Shown here piece by piece: positions 21,864 to 33,130 of a DNA stretch of 64,000 nucleotides. The stretch's first letter is position 1. The number at the start of each line of letters is the position of its first letter. The stretch covers positions 1,556,976-1,620,975 of the forward strand of contig OX387187.1 of the NCBI GenBank assembly GCA_947561395.2. Reading direction: 5' to 3'. The notes under the pieces are model-generated. The model had not been told where the DNA came from. It did no database searches and worked only from the letters and a program-made list of their open reading frames with translations. A program made the translations under genes and the position numbers. The stretch is from Buxus sempervirens (taxonomy: Eukaryota > Streptophyta > Magnoliopsida > Buxales > Buxaceae).

Positions 21864-24285
21864 TGTAGACACCTGATTTTTGCACCCCTAAAATGGCAAA
21901 AAATGAAAAGTCAAACTTTCAGTCAAACCCTGAGGGAGTCAAAAATTGACTTTTTGATTCAAGTAAATTTGGCCATCTCATTAAAAAGAGCATTTCGACA
22001 CGATTCCAACGCAACTGAATTTGCTGGAATCGGAGTCCAGATGAGAAAGTTATGAGCCGGTCAAACTTTTGGGGAGCGAAAAGTTGATTTTTTTCTCGAC
22101 CCCAATTCAACTGCCAAACTTGATCCCAGTGGATAGGTGATTCCGAGCCGGTTCCAACAACACTAAGTTTGCTGAAATCGGACACCGGATGAAGAAGTTA
22201 TGAGCAGTTGAAGTTTCAGAAAAACTGCCCATGTGGCAAAAAAGGCAACAAAATGGAATAAACCAATAAAATAAATAAGATAAATGTGTTTAATAATATT
22301 TTAATAAAGAGAATCTCGCTTTTTTAATAAAATAATCGAAAAATCAAATAAGAATCTTGCAAAAAACTAAATTGAATAAAGGTTTGAAATCCAAACATTT
22401 TAAAAACGTGCTGGACCGTATTTGAATTACGAGCAGGGCATGCCCGTATTTGAAACACGGGCAAGATTCTCTAAGCAGACACGCGTCGTTGTATGGCGGG
22501 ACACGCGTCCCGTACGGCCGATTCGCGAGATTCGCACATGTGCGTTTTTCGCCCGTATTTGAATTACGGGCAAGGCACGCCCGTACTTGAAGTACGGGCA
22601 AGGCATGCCCGTATTTCAAGTACGGGCACGGAAATTTTGCCTATAAATAGAGAGGCCACCCCCTCATTTGGAGAAGCCACCCCTCTCTGGCCTACCCCCT
22701 CTCCCTCCTGGTGCTTCCCACGGCCAAGTCCTGCCTAGTTGCCACCACCCTACCCAAGCCAACATAATGCCCAAAATGCCCTCACCATCCTAAAACCATG
22801 TTTGAACCTCCTCATACCTTCTTTTAAACCCCATTTTATAACCAAGCTCTTCCCATTTCATCCCAGCAAACCTTGGAGAGTGCGGAAGCGCTGCCGGAAT
22901 CTCCGGAGAACCACGAAGTACAAAAACAAGCAAAGGAGTTGTATTGTAAGTATTTTTATAAACATAAGCAAAAATGTGATTTCTCTAATATCTATTTGAA
23001 TTTCTTTTTATATTCTGATTTTACCCTAACCTTTCTAACCAATTTGTTGATTGGTGCACATCATGAGAAATTTAATTCAAGTTGGCGGGTTCCATCAAGA
23101 AGGAAGGGGAGTGTCTTAAGTTAAAAGGACACTTTAACTAATATTTGCGCTAATTTTGGCAATCCATTTTGTTCACCATTACAAAGAATTTCAGGTGCTT
23201 GTGAAAGCCGGTTATACCCTTGTAATCTCCCCCTTCTTCCCTTCTTAACAATGGCCACAAGTGATTAAAAGAAAGCCTAGTCATTCAAAAATTGCAAAAG
23301 AGGAGATAAATGGCTTTTTATGCCAAATGAGACAAAATGAAGCATCTGGAGGATCTGAAGAAACCCACTGGAATTACCAGAACACTTGAAGAGGCCACGG
23401 AATTGATCCCAGGCAGAATCGGCGGCCAAAATGCAAAGCTGAAGAAGCCCGTAAACTCAGAACGGTCCCGTCTGGACCGTGTTTACTTCACGGGCAAGGT
23501 GAACCGGATTTCATCTACGGGCGACAATGGACCGTATAGAAAACACGGTCCAATATAAATGTAACTTAAAAAATGTAATTTCTTGGTTCGGTTGGACCTG
23601 ATCCGGTCTAAGCCGGCTTGAACCATTCCCTTAAACCATTTGGGCTATTTTAAGCCCATTTTTTGACTTTGGGCCTAGATAGGCCCATCAAGACCCCTTT
23701 AGCCCACTAGTGGGGCCCACTTTTGACTGACCCGTACCAGGCCTGTTTTCAATAAACAGGTCCAAGGCCAATTGACTTAGGCTAATGGGCCAAATCCAAA
23801 CCCATTAAGCCCATGAAATATGTAAATAGTTTAAGTAAATAACCAAATGGGTTACCTAATAACCCAACTGGGCCCAAGGCCCAATCATGGCAACCCCCGG
23901 GTCTTCCAACAGGACCCGGGTCCGACCCACTTCACTTAAATAAATAAAAAGATAAAATCAAATAAAAAGGGACCCACACCTTCAGAGGGCCCTGCCAGAC
24001 CCAACAAACAGCATGCTGGTCTAGGAAGGGTGAACTTGACTCAAAAACCAGGGAGACCTGAGGGACCCGTCAAACCGACGGGGCGGACCGGGGTGTCTTT
24101 AGTACTTCCTCGGATCGTAACCGAGGACTTAGCTAGAACTCTGAAAAGCCGCAGACCAGACTTAGACCCGATTAGGGCAAAACCGTGTCTGCCTGCACTC
24201 TCAGGCAGTGGCGACTCCGAATGTCCCGAGGCACGCACCAAAGGTGCGCCCGGTGTGCGATCTAGGCCAGGTTTAGGTGCGCACA
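21864..24285 (+). mobile_element. Solo Tat-type LTR, diverged family
   Basis: 2.42 kb from TGTAGACACC to GGTGCGCACA with perfect CCACC duplications (21859-21863 and 24286-24290). It shares the Tat LTR plan: a start region with repeated GGAATCGGAGTCCAGATG-like blocks, a palindrome array just before TATA, a GTAAGT donor (22945), and the ACGGGGCGGACCGGGGTG tail (24077). Its palindromes have a different sequence and phase from the other Tat LTRs. Solo, with no internal sequence. Confidence 0.9.
22442..22650 (+). promoter_or_regulatory. Palindrome array, 28-bp phase, with TATA box
   Basis: 21-bp palindromes with arms GCCCGTA(T/C)TT and AAGTACGGGC start at 22551, 22579 and 22607, exactly 28 bp apart with 7-bp spacers (AAGGCAC, AAGGCAT). 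The middle one is perfect (10-bp arms). Two more occur at about 22415 and 22442. CTATAAATAG follows at 22641. The arrangement equals that of the other Tat LTRs although the sequence is unrelated. Confidence 0.85.
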
Positions 24286-24515
24286 CCACCATTTCACCAA
24301 TATGGAATGATAAGCCGCTCAGTCACTGGAAAATATCATGGCCCAAGGCTGGGGTGACGAATTTTGGCCTTCCCCTGCTCAGGATGAGGACTACTTGCAA
24401 GGTTTGGCTCAGACGCTCTGGGAGGAACCACTGTCCTTGGAAATGATCGGAGATGCAGTGGAAGTAGACCCTTTCGCTCCGGACTGGTCACCCGATGGCC
24501 TACCTTCGCTGTTTG
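24286..24515 (+). pseudogene. Protease-RT linker, first part (inner element)
   Basis: The frame carries LQGLAQTLWEEPLSLEMIGDAVE and PDWSPDGLPSLF, matching the outer copy (LEGLAQMLWEKPLALDSIEIIVE and PDWSLEGLLELF). No known domain is recognised. It continues after 33131; removing 24516-33130 with one GTTTG rejoins SLF to ALEYADDF in frame. Confidence 0.8.
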
Positions 24516-27272
24516 TGTAAAATCCCAGATTTTAGTAATGAATAAATAAATAGACTAATTGGTTAATAATATATAGGAGATGAGATTTTGGTTCAACCCG
24601 GAGGTGTTTAAGATGAACTGGAGATAATAGGAGAGCCTATATAAGGTGAGTTCATGATTATTGACCAAGTATAATTTTAATACAATAATTAGTTGTGTTA
24701 TGATATATATTAGTATGAATTAATTGGGAAATAAAGCAAAGGTTGAACAATAAGGGAGTTGGTCAAACCTAAGGAGAGTGGGTTGACCCGGAATCAGTTG
24801 GGTTAAGGATAAAGGCTGGATGGTAAATTTGTTTAATGAAGGGAGTGCATTACGGTAAAAGAATTTAAATAATAAACAAAACCTAGTAATGCATGGGCTC
24901 TTCACATTGAGTTAAAACTCAAGATTAGAAGCAGCCGCGCGTTCCTTCTCTTGTTGCCTCTATTCTTCTCCTAGCTTCTTTTGATCAAACCCAACCCTAA
25001 AACAACCTGTTGGAGCCGTCTTAGAGAAGGAAAAGAGAGGATTTTCGTGCATAAAATCTCAGGTAAGAGCAAACCCAAGAGAAGTTCTGTTCTGAGATAT
25101 AGGTGTGTTGTTAGATCTCTAAAATCTTGATTTTTCTTAACCCAGACGAGATCAAGGCTTGTGAGATTGTTGGAGCAGATTTGTGGGATATTTCGTTGCT
25201 TTTAGAGAAGGTTTAAGTTCTTAGAACCAGGTAAGTAGTCCCTTTGACTTTTACATAAATACAAATTCGTGTTTAGACGATATACATGGTTAATCGGTGA
25301 TTTGTTGAGTTGTATTTGTTATTTATGATGTTTTAATTGTTGGAAATTGTTCTAGCATGTTTATAAAGTGTTTTAGAATGGTTTTGATGCATTGAATATT
25401 GAGTTGTGGAATTTTTATTCAATTTCGCGAAGTTACAGATTTTTCATGTATCGGGCCTCCTAAGCAGTCGTTCGAGTGCCCTATGTATTTATTCAAAACC
25501 CGAGAGCAACTTTTCCCAGATTGAACTGTCACTTGAGAGACCTACCCTGAAACAACCTATTGTGCAAGGCCGTTCGAGCGTCCTTGGCCACTCGAGCGAC
25601 CTGTCTGTTAGATTTTTGGAAACTTGCTTTTCAACCTATTTTTTCACTACGAAAGTGTTTTTATCCAATTTTAACCTATGTACCATCAAGATTGGGGTGT
25701 TTGGGGATTGTTTGCACTGGCGGATGTTTAAAATTCAATTTTATAAAGATTTTGGGTAGATGTTTCTAAAAAGGCACTTTTACTTGATTCCATTGTTCCA
25801 AAGGATTTTAATTTTAACCAAGGTTGGTTTTGTGAGTTTATACACCTGTATTTGGGTGATATGAAGGTATTTTGTGCATCGATGGAGTCGATACACATTC
25901 GAGACATATTGGCCCGTTGAAACCTGGAGTTTTGGACATATGACTTGGTGCATTTTGTTTTTGTTTTGGGTCACTGGTGTGACAAGGCTGGTGCCTGAAT
26001 TGTTGTTTTCCCGCATAGGCGGATTTGGTTATACAGATAAGGTTCTGTATTGGTGGGTGTTATTGAGAAGTATATCCATTACCCTGGTTGGTTTTCTCAC
26101 TGTTGAATGGGCTTAGCAGTTATATGGATCCATAGAATAGCTAGTAAGTGAAATGTGTATTAGAGGCGTTTGAATTTTGTGTCTGAGGCATTCCATCATC
26201 TTTAGGATGGTACCGCTCCTGGATTGGTCGGTCGCTACTGTGCGAGTGTGAAAATAGCACGCGGCGGGGCGCACGCGAATCAGTGCTCCTCCGGATGGGA
26301 AAAATAGGTAATTTGGAGTCGCCACTGCCTGATGGGGTGCAAGCAGATACCTGGGTGCCTAAGTTTGCTTAATCTAATGGTTTGTGGCTTGAGATTCTAA
26401 GCAAGTTCTCGGTCGCGGCCTGGGGAAGTCCGTAGACACCCTAGTCCACCCCGTCGGATGACGGGTCCCAGGGTTTTCCTGGTTTGAGTCAATTCTGGTC
26501 TACTCACCTGATTCCTAATCCAGCATGTACTTTTGGTTAAGTTTAGCGGGACTGCCAAAGTGGTGTGGGTCCCTTTACTTGATTTTATCTTCTTAGCTTA
26601 GAGTGATGCAAGCATGTTGGGCGGGCCCCGTTGGAAGGCCCACAGACTCCTTGATAGGCTTGGTTATGCCCCCATACCCCTTGGTGGGCTTTAGTCTAGC
26701 TTGAGAGGCCCTTTGGGCTTAGGTTCAGTAAATTGATTTTATTTAAAGTTCGAGTTGGAGATTAACTTCAATTCCATGCAAGAGTGGGTCTGGACTGACT
26801 CGCGGGCCCCTGGGCGGGCCATGCAATGCATGCAAAGTATTTTAAATTATCTTGCTTAATCCATGCCAAAATGGGATAGGCTTTGGGCTTAGGGCCCTTG
26901 GCCTAGGGAATTAGGGTTTTGACCCTTTTCTTGTTTGGTGAGTGGGCTTGGTGGGCCTGATAGGCCCTGCCTGTGGTCTTGGCCGAACCAATCCTAACTT
27001 TAATCTAGTATGTTTCAAAATGGGGCTTTGGTGGGCCTCAATGGGTTTGGCCCACTTGATTGATTGATTTGCTTGCTTAAAACAAAGTGATTTGGTCAGG
27101 CTTTGTGGGCTCCGTTGGAAGGCCCAATGGAAATCAAATTGAACCAGGTCGGTCCATGGCCCATCTTGGGTCTCTGGTTAACCCGGAAACCCTTCTGGTT
27201 CATTTGGTTTGATCAAATAAAGCAAGAAAATAGCACAAGATCATAAAACAGCAAAATTGGCATTCTGGAAGT

Positions 27273-27377
27273 GTAGTCGACCTTAGTTGTCGGCTACAAA
27301 CACAGCTATTTGTATCCGATTATGACTATCGGATACAAAGAGAACCATGTTGATCTGACTTGAGTTGTCGGATCAAC
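27273..27377 (-). repeat. Second palindrome array, 39-bp phase (minus solo LTR)
   Basis: Three palindromes 39 bp apart have arm types TAGTCGAC/GTCGGCTA, GTATCCGAT/ATCGGATAC and GATCTGAC/GTCGGATC. These are the same three flavours and the same phase as at 4852-4993 in the inner element, although the surrounding LTR sequence differs. Confidence 0.8.
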
Positions 27378-28423
27378 TAAAAAACATGGTTTTTCGGATT
27401 TTTGCTGTGGGCTTGGGTTCTGGGTCTTTAGGGGTGTTCCAAAGAATCTGTGGGCCCTCAGTGGTACAGAGAAGAGGGAAAGCTTCCCTTTTGGTCTCCT
27501 CATGCAACTCATTCCATCAACAATAACTCAAACGACTTGGACAGATCTCATGGAACACGAAAATCATATAAATTAGCAAGTAAAGGTAGCATGCAAGTGT
27601 GTGAGTGCTCAAGTGCACAGGCATTCACATGATCCTAGAAGCAATAGCATAGGTGCCTTACACGATGATGAGTTCATGCAAACTTAGAAAAACAACTAGG
27701 CTATATGAAAAACTGGCATTTATCACATGTTGCTTTTATCATGACCTCCTTAACTTGACATACTCACCTGATCTAGAAGAGCTTTAAGAAGGGAAGAGAA
27801 GGGGGATTACTCAAGGGATACACTGGATGGGAACATAAGAGGAACACACTCCTCTTTCGAAGCAAAGAACATAACAATAACACCATGCCAAAACAGAAAT
27901 CCTACTTAAGGAGCTCTCCTCCTCTCTTTTACTTAAACAAACTTCCCACCTTACCGTTAAAGAGCAAATACTCTTGCAACATTATGAAAAGAGAGTGCAA
28001 AATAGAGAAAAAAAGACACACAACGTACACAACAGAAAGGTTGCAATATGCATGAGATCCTACATGCTTCAAATCACCTCATGCTCACATATGTTATATA
28101 AAATGTAAAGGGGAACAATACCTTGTGGTCCTTACAACCCTTGTGTAGTGTAGGGATCTCCTTTGAAGCAGAACAGTGGCTGGACACACCTCTTCAAGCA
28201 GCAACAGCACCCTCCCTCCTTTGTTTGGATGAGAGAATGAAGAAGAAGAGGGGATCAAGAAGATAGAATGGCCTTGAGGTGGTGTATGGTGGTTGGGGAG
28301 GCAAAGAAGGGCTAAAGGGCAAGGTTTTGGAACAGGGATTAAGGGGAAGAAGCAGTGGAAGCAAGCAAAAAAGAGCCAACCCCCGAGATGGGGTTGCTGT
28401 TGCCTTTTTATAGAAAAATTTTT

Positions 28424-28668
28424 GTATTCGGCATTTAATGTCAGATACACTACGCTTCCTTTGTGTCCAGCATTTTATGTCGGATACACTGCACTTCCTT
28501 TGTATCCGACATAAAATGTCGGATACAAACACAATTATTTCAAAATTTTAATTTTCTAAGCGTATTTGTCAGCGAATCCGCGCGAATCTCGTAGGCAAAT
28601 CTCTTGTATCCAGCAATATATGTCGGATATGAAGAAAAGAGTGTGTATCCGACATATATGGTTGGATA
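28424..28668 (-). promoter_or_regulatory. Promoter-proximal palindrome array (minus solo LTR)
   Basis: Five palindromes at 28424, 28463, 28502, 28605 and 28644 show the three-plus-two arrangement and 39-bp phase seen in the other Tat LTRs, reversed because the LTR is inverted. The unit at 28502 is nearly perfect (GTATCCGACAT/ATGTCGGATAC). Confidence 0.85.
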
Positions 28669-29715
28669 CAAATCGGATATTTACAGATTTAGTCCCTGGA
28701 TATTTGCCGATTACTCCGATACACTTGGATATTCACAGATTTGGTCCCTGCGAATTTTTGATTTAATCCTGAGATATTTTGCATGCTTGGATATTCATGG
28801 ATTGCCCCTTGAGATATTTTCCTGCGTTTCTCGCCACGTGTGAAGCCTTTTGCCACGTGTGCAGTTGCCAGCTTTTGCTGCTCGGAAACTTCAACAGCTC
28901 TTATCTTCCTCATCCGGACTCCGATTTGGGTAAACTCAATTGCGTTAGAACCGTATCGGAGTCCTCTATCCATTGGGATAGAGTTAATCAGCTGATTTGG
29001 GGTTTAGCAGAAAGTCAACTTTTGGCTCCCCCTCAAGTTTGACCGGCCTGCAGAACCTTCATCCGGACTCCGATTCCAGCAAACTCAGTTGCGTTGGAAC
29101 TGTGTCAAGATTCTCTATCCATTGTGATAAAGCAAGGTGGCCAATTATCGCTTGATCAAAAAGTCAACTTTTGACCCCCTTAGGGTTTTACTTTTCAGCA
29201 GGGGCTTTCATTTTCCGCACTTCCGGGGGTGCAAAAATGAGGTGCTGACAGCTACGTTACTCACTCTTGGATTGGTTGGGCTGTACATGATAACTCATGG
29301 TTGGGTTCTTCCGTTGGTGTTGAATAGCCAGACTGCAGGGCGGCTGGTCCATCGTAATTCGGTTAGGTAGCATATTGGCACATGTCTACTCTCTTTCTCT
29401 TGTATTCTATTTCATGAGTCCCATGAGGTGGTGTAAAATCCCGAATTTTAATAACATAAAAATATTTTAGATTTTGTTGTTAATTAGTTTAATTAATGAA
29501 AAATCTTAATAATTGAGAAGAGGAAATTAATTTGAGCTAAATTTAAAATCTAAATAGGATGAATTATTTAAAATGGGAAAATTTTATTTATTTGGGGAAG
29601 ATGTTGGTATAGGTTATCTGTGGAGTGGCAGGTACTTGATCGCACACTTAAATGAGTTGAATAGGTAGGAATCTTGGTGGGCGAGCGTTGCACCAAATCA
29701 AGTGTTTCAAAACTT

Positions 29716-29752
29716 GTCGAGCGGCAAAGTGTATATAAGGTAAGTATAAATA
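29716..29752 (+). promoter_or_regulatory. Core promoter of Tekay-like LTR
   Basis: TTGTCGAGCGGCAA is followed by TATATAAGG and GTATAAATA. The same pair of blocks occurs at about 43793-43826, 46621-46656 and 48981-49018 in three other solo LTRs, always about 300 bp from the LTR start. The conserved CGTCGAGCGGCAA is a likely upstream element. Confidence 0.65.
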
Positions 29753-31560
29753 CCTAGCGTATTTAGACTCGTAGGGTTTTCTTTTCGTTTGCGGATACTT
29801 TGAGTTGAATGCAATTGCGGCTGGTGATATAGGGTTTGGAGAGGAGAAGAAGTCTCGGTTTTCCTGCCGATCCAGTTGTTCCGTGGTAAGGGTAACCACG
29901 AAAGACTCTCGTGAAACGAAGGAGTTTGGGTGCCGATCGACTGGGCGGCGATCGACTGTGTGTTGTGGATCTTGGTTGGTTTTTGCTTCATGAAGGGTGC
30001 TATTGCAAAGACTTGGAATCGCGTGTAAGGTGAGTGGCACTGTTTTAAAACCTGGGTTTTCGTATTATTCTTAGGTTTAATCTGAATGCATATGTTTTCT
30101 GGAAGGAGATAGTCATGTGTTTTCTAGACGGAGATAGTCTGAGTGTGGTTTCTTTAGAACTAAATGATGATAAATAAAAAATGGGTTGGAATAATTTCAA
30201 AACTAGTTTGAATGTGTTCTGGGGATATTAGGAGACTAAAGAAATTGTTACAGACCGAAAAGGTTCGGCCAGAGTTGTAGATCTAGAAATAACTGAGAGT
30301 CGAAAACACAGTTTACTATCCGCCCAGTTGGCGCTGACTGGCGCCGACTTCAGGTAGTGGGCGCAAAGGCTATTTTTCCTATCCGCCGAGCTTGCGCCTA
30401 GTTCGCGCCTATCTCGAGTTAAGTAAGCACATCGTATTTATTTTAAACCACGACCTATCCGCCGACCTCGCGCCTATCTCGCGCCAACCGTCCCGAGTTC
30501 AGCGCACCTACCCAACTTGTGGAATTTGGTGAAAATAGCCCCCTTAATTACATGAAAGACAACTTTCCATTGTGCGGCCCACCTAGTAAATGTCCTGTGT
30601 ATTTATTGCTCCATTTACTTAAGTCTTTACATGTAAATAAGGTTTTACCCCCCATTTGGAACCAATAAAAATACTTCCAAGGTCTAATTCCCAGCCAATA
30701 AAAAGTCAACTTTCCAGTTCATGCCTAAATCCCAGTTTTTATCAAAAAGCCCGGTTTGGGTTTAATACCCAGATGAGTGATTCAGGAGCCCAGAAAATTC
30801 TTGGAGATGTGTTTAACTGACAATAGACTACAACAAAAATTTGAGCCTGAAACTCCTTGTAGATTTGTCTAGAAAAATTATATACCAAAAGTCAACGTTT
30901 TTAACCAGACTTAGAATATTTTGAGGTCCGAAACTTTTTATCTCAGAATTGATTGCTTTTTGGTATGGTGACCTTATAGGGGATCCTAAGACTATTCCAC
31001 TCATCCAAAATGTGTTTTGAAGTTTTCATTCGTTTTGATTGATTTGGATTATGAAAGCGAAATTGAGAATCTAGATGTTTTGCTGATTTATGTTTAATCT
31101 AAGATTGGATGCTGTAGTTGAATCTGTATAATGTGTTTACTTCTGAAAAGTCAGTTTTGAAACCATATTTGTTTTATTGAAATTTCATCTACACTATTAT
31201 GCTAGTTCACCTTTGAATGCACGGTGCACTTCAGGAATGATTTACTTGAATATTGTTTTATATCAGTGACCGGTTCAGGATTATCTCTTATTCTGTTTTG
31301 GGGAAACTATTTGAGAATTTAATTTGAGGACTCCATGAGGGAGTAAGCTGGTCCTGAGTGACCCATGTTATGCACTTGAACATGTTGATCTATATGTCAG
31401 TTTTACATGATGGAAAACACCTTGGGTTGAATTGCTAGTTTTATACTTACTGTTGGTTTAGCTTGTCCTGGATCCAGAGTCTAAGCTTAGTAATGTGATG
31501 TATTTTGTTTTATTGGTGTAATGGCATGGCCATGGAGTGTTGCCACGACCGGTGTAGAGC

Positions 31561-31690
31561 AGCCAGAAACCTTGAGTAGGCCTGGTTGTCAATGCTGATA
31601 CCCGGAGTAGGCCGGTATTGGATGACGATACCCTGAGTAGGCCGTCATTTCAGAGTGTCCGATACCCTGAGTAGGCCGGAACTGTGTACA
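31561..31690 (+). repeat. Array of four covarying stem-loops in Tekay-like LTR
   Basis: Four consecutive hairpins share the loop ATACCCTGAGTAGGC (or ACCCGGAGTAGGC) but have different stems: AGCCAG/CTGGTT, CAATGCTG/CGGTATTG, ATGACG/CGTCAT and TCCG/CGGA extended by AGT/ACT. Mismatches are mostly G-T. The array recurs at 38910-39035, 45160-45290, 48140-48245 (one unit fewer) and 50950-51075, with changed but still paired stems. Confidence 0.85.
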
Positions 31691-31861
31691 TGGAGGTGTG
31701 GATGTCGCTTTGGCATGTTGATTAACCAATCTAAGCAACTACATGACATTGACCACTGTGGGGATTTGTTTATTTGGCACAATATGTTTTATCCGTTTGT
31801 ATATTGGTATTTATGGTTCACTGAATGTGGTTTATCGGTTATCTGGTATTAATATCTTTTC

Positions 31862-31990
31862 CGCCAGTGTAGAGCAGCATCGTGACCCTGAGTGGTATGG
31901 TGTTGTCAATGCCGATACCCGGAGTAGGCCGGCATTGGATGACGCTGTCATTTCAATATCCGAAACCCTAAGTAGGCCGGATATACATTG
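31862..31990 (+). repeat. Second, diverged stem-loop array of long subtype
   Basis: About 200 bp after the first array the block GTGTAGAGCAG recurs, followed by CAATGCCG/CGGCATTG (31907-31937, perfect 8-bp arms), a unit reduced to GATGAC-GCT-GTCATTTC, and ATATCCG/CGGATAT (31956-31984, perfect). A similar copy is at 51255-51385. This looks like a segmental duplication within the LTR. Confidence 0.8.
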
Positions 31991-33130
31991 AGAGGCGTGG
32001 GCATGGCTATGATGTGACTTTATTGTTGATACGGATTGGGACCCGAGTTATATCTTTGAGTTGTTGAACTATGATTTCTTCGATATGTTGTTACCTGGTT
32101 ATACGTGACTTTACGGCTATATGCATGATTTGATACCGTCTTTATTGCTTGGTTTATACGATGGTTTTCCTCACGGATGTAAATTGGATTGTTGAAGTTT
32201 TGTTGGGTTATACGTGTTATCATCGTTGTATATGGTTTGTAATCGTGGCATGTTTTAGAACTGAACTAAATGTATTTGTGCATGCATGTGCTGCTCACTG
32301 GGATATTCGTATCTCACCCCGTTGCTTTTGTTTTGTTTTCAGATACTCTTGGAGAGCTTGATACTTGCGGGTAGTTACTTGGACATGTGAGTTTTATTTT
32401 TGTTTGGGAATATTTTAGCGCACTCTGTTATATAGCTATTGTTGTATTCATGTTTTTCCTTCACTTTGATATTGCGATCTTGTGTTTTAAATTAACCTCC
32501 GGGGATGAGTTACGGTGTTATTTTGTGACTCGGATCCGGGGCGTTACAGGTGGACAAATTGTATTTCATTGTTGTCTTGAATCTTATTGTGATTATTCTA
32601 ATTAAGCGTTGCATATTTTATTGTGGTCAACTATTTGCATGACTGCTTACTGAGATGTTGTTTCTCACATTATTGTTTTATCGGTTTTGTTTTCAGATAT
32701 TCCTGGAGAGGACGTTGCTACGGTAGAGACTCTGGGGGATTACTGTGATTAACAGGAAGAAGACTATTTCATTCCTGTGTAGGTCCAGGAGGACATGGAG
32801 AGATAATTAGATTTATTTTCTTTAGAATAAATTTAGTATTTTATTTGAGGATTTTGATGTCATTTGAAGGATTATTAGTATCTTTATTCCACACCCTTGG
32901 TGGATGTTATTTATTTTATTTAGTTGAACCTCTCCGGACTTTATAGATGAAATATTAATGGATTATTTTGGTGGTTTAATTCCGCGCTTCTTGAAAGAGG
33001 TCTTTTACTTCCGCACTCTAATATAATAAATGAAATGGTTTAAGTCTGGAATAGTTGTTTTGGGCCATTTTCCCTAATGAACCAGATTTTGGTTTATGTG
33101 TTTAAATAAACCTGGATCCGGGGCATTACA

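Larger units (their letters stand above)
26239..29250 (-). mobile_element. Solo Tat-type LTR, minus orientation
   Basis: 3.0 kb, LTR start at 29250 (TGTCAGCACC on the minus strand) and end at 26239, with perfect GCTAC duplications (26234-26238 and 29251-29255). Palindromes start at 28424, 28463, 28502, 28605 and 28644 (39-bp phase) beside a minus-strand TATA at about 28414-28404. A second triplet lies at 27273, 27312 and about 27351, also 39 bp apart. The tail block shared by Tat LTRs is at 26430-26460. Solo. Confidence 0.92.
29432..32548 (+). mobile_element. Solo LTR, Tekay/Del-like, long subtype
   Basis: 3.12 kb from TGTAAAATCCCG to GGGGCGTTACA with perfect GGTGG duplications (29427-29431 and 32549-32553). 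It lies inside 24516-33130. It is very close to 48850-51942 over its whole length, so the two belong to one young subtype. The subtype carries a second, diverged hairpin array (31862-31990). Promoter-like blocks GTCGAGCGGCAA and TATATAAGG/TATAAATA lie at 29716-29752. Candidate donor AAG|GTGAGT at 30030, acceptor TTTTCAG at 32342. Confidence 0.92.
24516..33130 (+). mobile_element. Solo LTR, Tekay/Del-like, carrying two nested LTRs
   Basis: The outer limits are TGTAAAATCCCAG at 24516 and GGGGCATTACA at 33130, flanked by GTTTG (24511-24515 and 33131-33135). Its own sequence (about 2.5 kb) is 24516-26238, 29256-29431 and 32554-33130. A Tat-type LTR (26239-29250) and a younger Tekay-like LTR (29432-32548) sit inside. 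The candidate donor is CAG|GTAAGT at 25231 and the acceptor TTTTCAG at 32696. It is a diverged member; the four-hairpin array of its relatives is not apparent. Confidence 0.9.

Noticed and set aside
29805..29993. Frames upstream of the LTR donor (also 46754-46957) as a first exon for the DYYY mini frame
   Set aside because: Joining them at the predicted splice sites gives a stop or the wrong frame in the copies examined.
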